From: Holothuria scabra
Lineage: Eukaryota > Echinodermata > Holothuroidea > Aspidochirotida > Holothuriidae
DNA: 64,000 nucleotides
NCBI GenBank assembly: GCA_037179385.1
Contig: CM074187.1
Span: forward strand, 49,200,879 to 49,264,878
Reading direction: 5' to 3'
Numbering within the stretch: the stretch's first letter is position 1; every line of letters starts with the position of its first letter. A model generated the notes under the pieces. It was not told the origin of the DNA and did not search any database. It saw only the letters and a list, made by a program, of their open reading frames with translations. Below, one piece after another: positions 62,825 to 64,000 of the stretch. A program made the translations under genes and the position numbers.

Positions 62825-64000
62825 TAAGTTAGACTATTTGATTCAATGGCAAAAGTGTCTTGGTCGGTTCCCAGGGGCGAAGTCACCGGAGCCTTTGAAG
62901 CCGAATCATGCAGTTCTCTACGTGAAAATTATAAGTCAAATGTAGGTATATTTTGTTTCAAAATCGGCAACTCTGACCGATTCTACAAATTCCCCAAAGT
63001 CCCCCAGATGATAATTTTTTATCCTCGCCGTTGGGGAAGTACTTAATTTGCATTTCTACGTTCTTGTGAAGCTGAAAAAGCAGCATTGCAATGGCAGTCT
63101 TGTTCTACAAAAACTTACAAGGTGCGGTCAAAGTACAAACTTAGTCTTTACATTATCGTATTATTTTGAAACAAAATGATGAAATATTCACTATTATCAT
63201 ATCATTTTGCAGGAACTTGAAGAATTACAGTACCTTCTTGGCGGATCTCAACAACTCAACATACAGAAAAACAATGTGTTGTGTACCAGATCTTGAAAAT
63301 TTAGCATTTTGCAGGAAAAAAAATGGCGAATTGCACACTTACAAATGTCATCACTTTAGCATTTTGAGGAAAAGGGATTAAGTACTCCCTTACAAAATGT
63401 CGTCAATTCTATATTTTGCAGTCAATTCAATTGCACTATCACACTTCAACAATTTAGCAATATGCAGAAGTTACAAATTACGAACTTGCTAAAAGTTTTA
63501 ATTTCCACATTTTAAAGGGATATAATAAAACGCGCTCTAGTTGTAACCAATCGGTTATACATGTGTTTTCTGCCGAACATTGCTCCATGACTGTATTATT
63601 GTTAACGGTGATACGAACTTTTACAACACGACGATGTGACATTTGCAGAGAATCCCTCAACTGGAAGGGGGTTGTGGCATAACCAAAAGATGCTCTGGGT
63701 CGGGGGACGCAAAAAGAACAGAATGGGCCTAATTTTATGGTTAAGTTTAGACTAACTTTAGAAGCGACTCCGTATCAGAAGCCCCGATCCGATATTAGGC
63801 AATCAGAATGAAACCATGTCTAAATCTTTAATCCCAAAGCATTGAGCAAGGGTCACTTGTTCGATTAGTCCAATGAAATTGCGACTATTGTTCTGCTCCC
63901 CTCCAAACCCAGTAATCTGGCTAGCGCCTGCATAAACCTATCCGTGTTGCCATAACCCCGCATTCGAATTTTCAAACTTGTCTGCAAGTGTTACCCCATA
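62825..64000. other. No recognised feature
   Basis: AT-rich DNA with repeated AT-TTGCAG words near 63200-63480. No exon or RNA gene could be supported. Confidence 0.45.

Noticed and set aside
63207..63300. Possible exon after an ATTTTGCAG acceptor (ELEELQYLLGG...)
   Set aside because: It reaches a stop after 28 codons with no donor, and ATTTTGCAG-like words recur several times nearby, so the acceptor is part of a local AT-rich pattern.

Overview
This window looks like intron-rich, AT-rich metazoan DNA packed with transposable elements, from a marine invertebrate. I lean towards an echinoderm or a related deuterostome. The signs are long introns, tRNA-derived SINEs, many small DNA transposons, and stretches built from the AGGCCT-type words common in echinoderm DNA (around 56225-56310). 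The species call is an inference and is weak. Almost all of the 60-120 codon open frames are chance or repeat-derived.

I could assemble one protein gene with confidence, on the minus strand: the 5' part of a CLASP (CLIP-associating protein) homologue, a microtubule plus-end stabiliser. Nine coding exons between 34298 and 7695 join in frame through GT-AG junctions into 254 residues. These cover the N-terminal TOG1 HEAT-repeat array and the start of the linker. The rest of the gene (TOG2, SxIP region, TOG3, C-terminus) is not in the window and should lie left of position 1. The first coding exon has a splice acceptor 74 bases upstream of its ATG, so an untranslated leader exon and the promoter must lie further right, within or beyond 34373-64000.

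The introns and upstream DNA are a patchwork of mobile elements. (1) Four Helentron/HINE-like loci (1342-3648, 20947-22717, 30742-31015, 32702-33845). Each complete one has a 5' block whose inverted copy forms a hairpin at the 3' end, a core of ~145-bp tandem monomers and a CA-rich microsatellite. Each monomer carries a sequence matching, exactly or nearly, a DR1 nuclear-receptor site. (2) Six hAT-type non-autonomous elements with 8-bp target-site duplications, including one nested inside another and two lying 8 bp apart (47181-51440). (3) A 9-bp-duplication element nested inside another (52899-56154), both with ends built of iterated short motifs. (4) Two families of 260-300 bp MITEs ending in TTAA, some as inverted pairs. 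(5) A family of tRNA-derived SINEs. (6) Several palindromes and simple-sequence tracts. No intact transposase or reverse transcriptase was found, so all elements here appear non-autonomous.

All alignments were made by eye. Splice sites and target-site duplications were read directly from the sequence; family names rest on known hallmarks, not on a database search.
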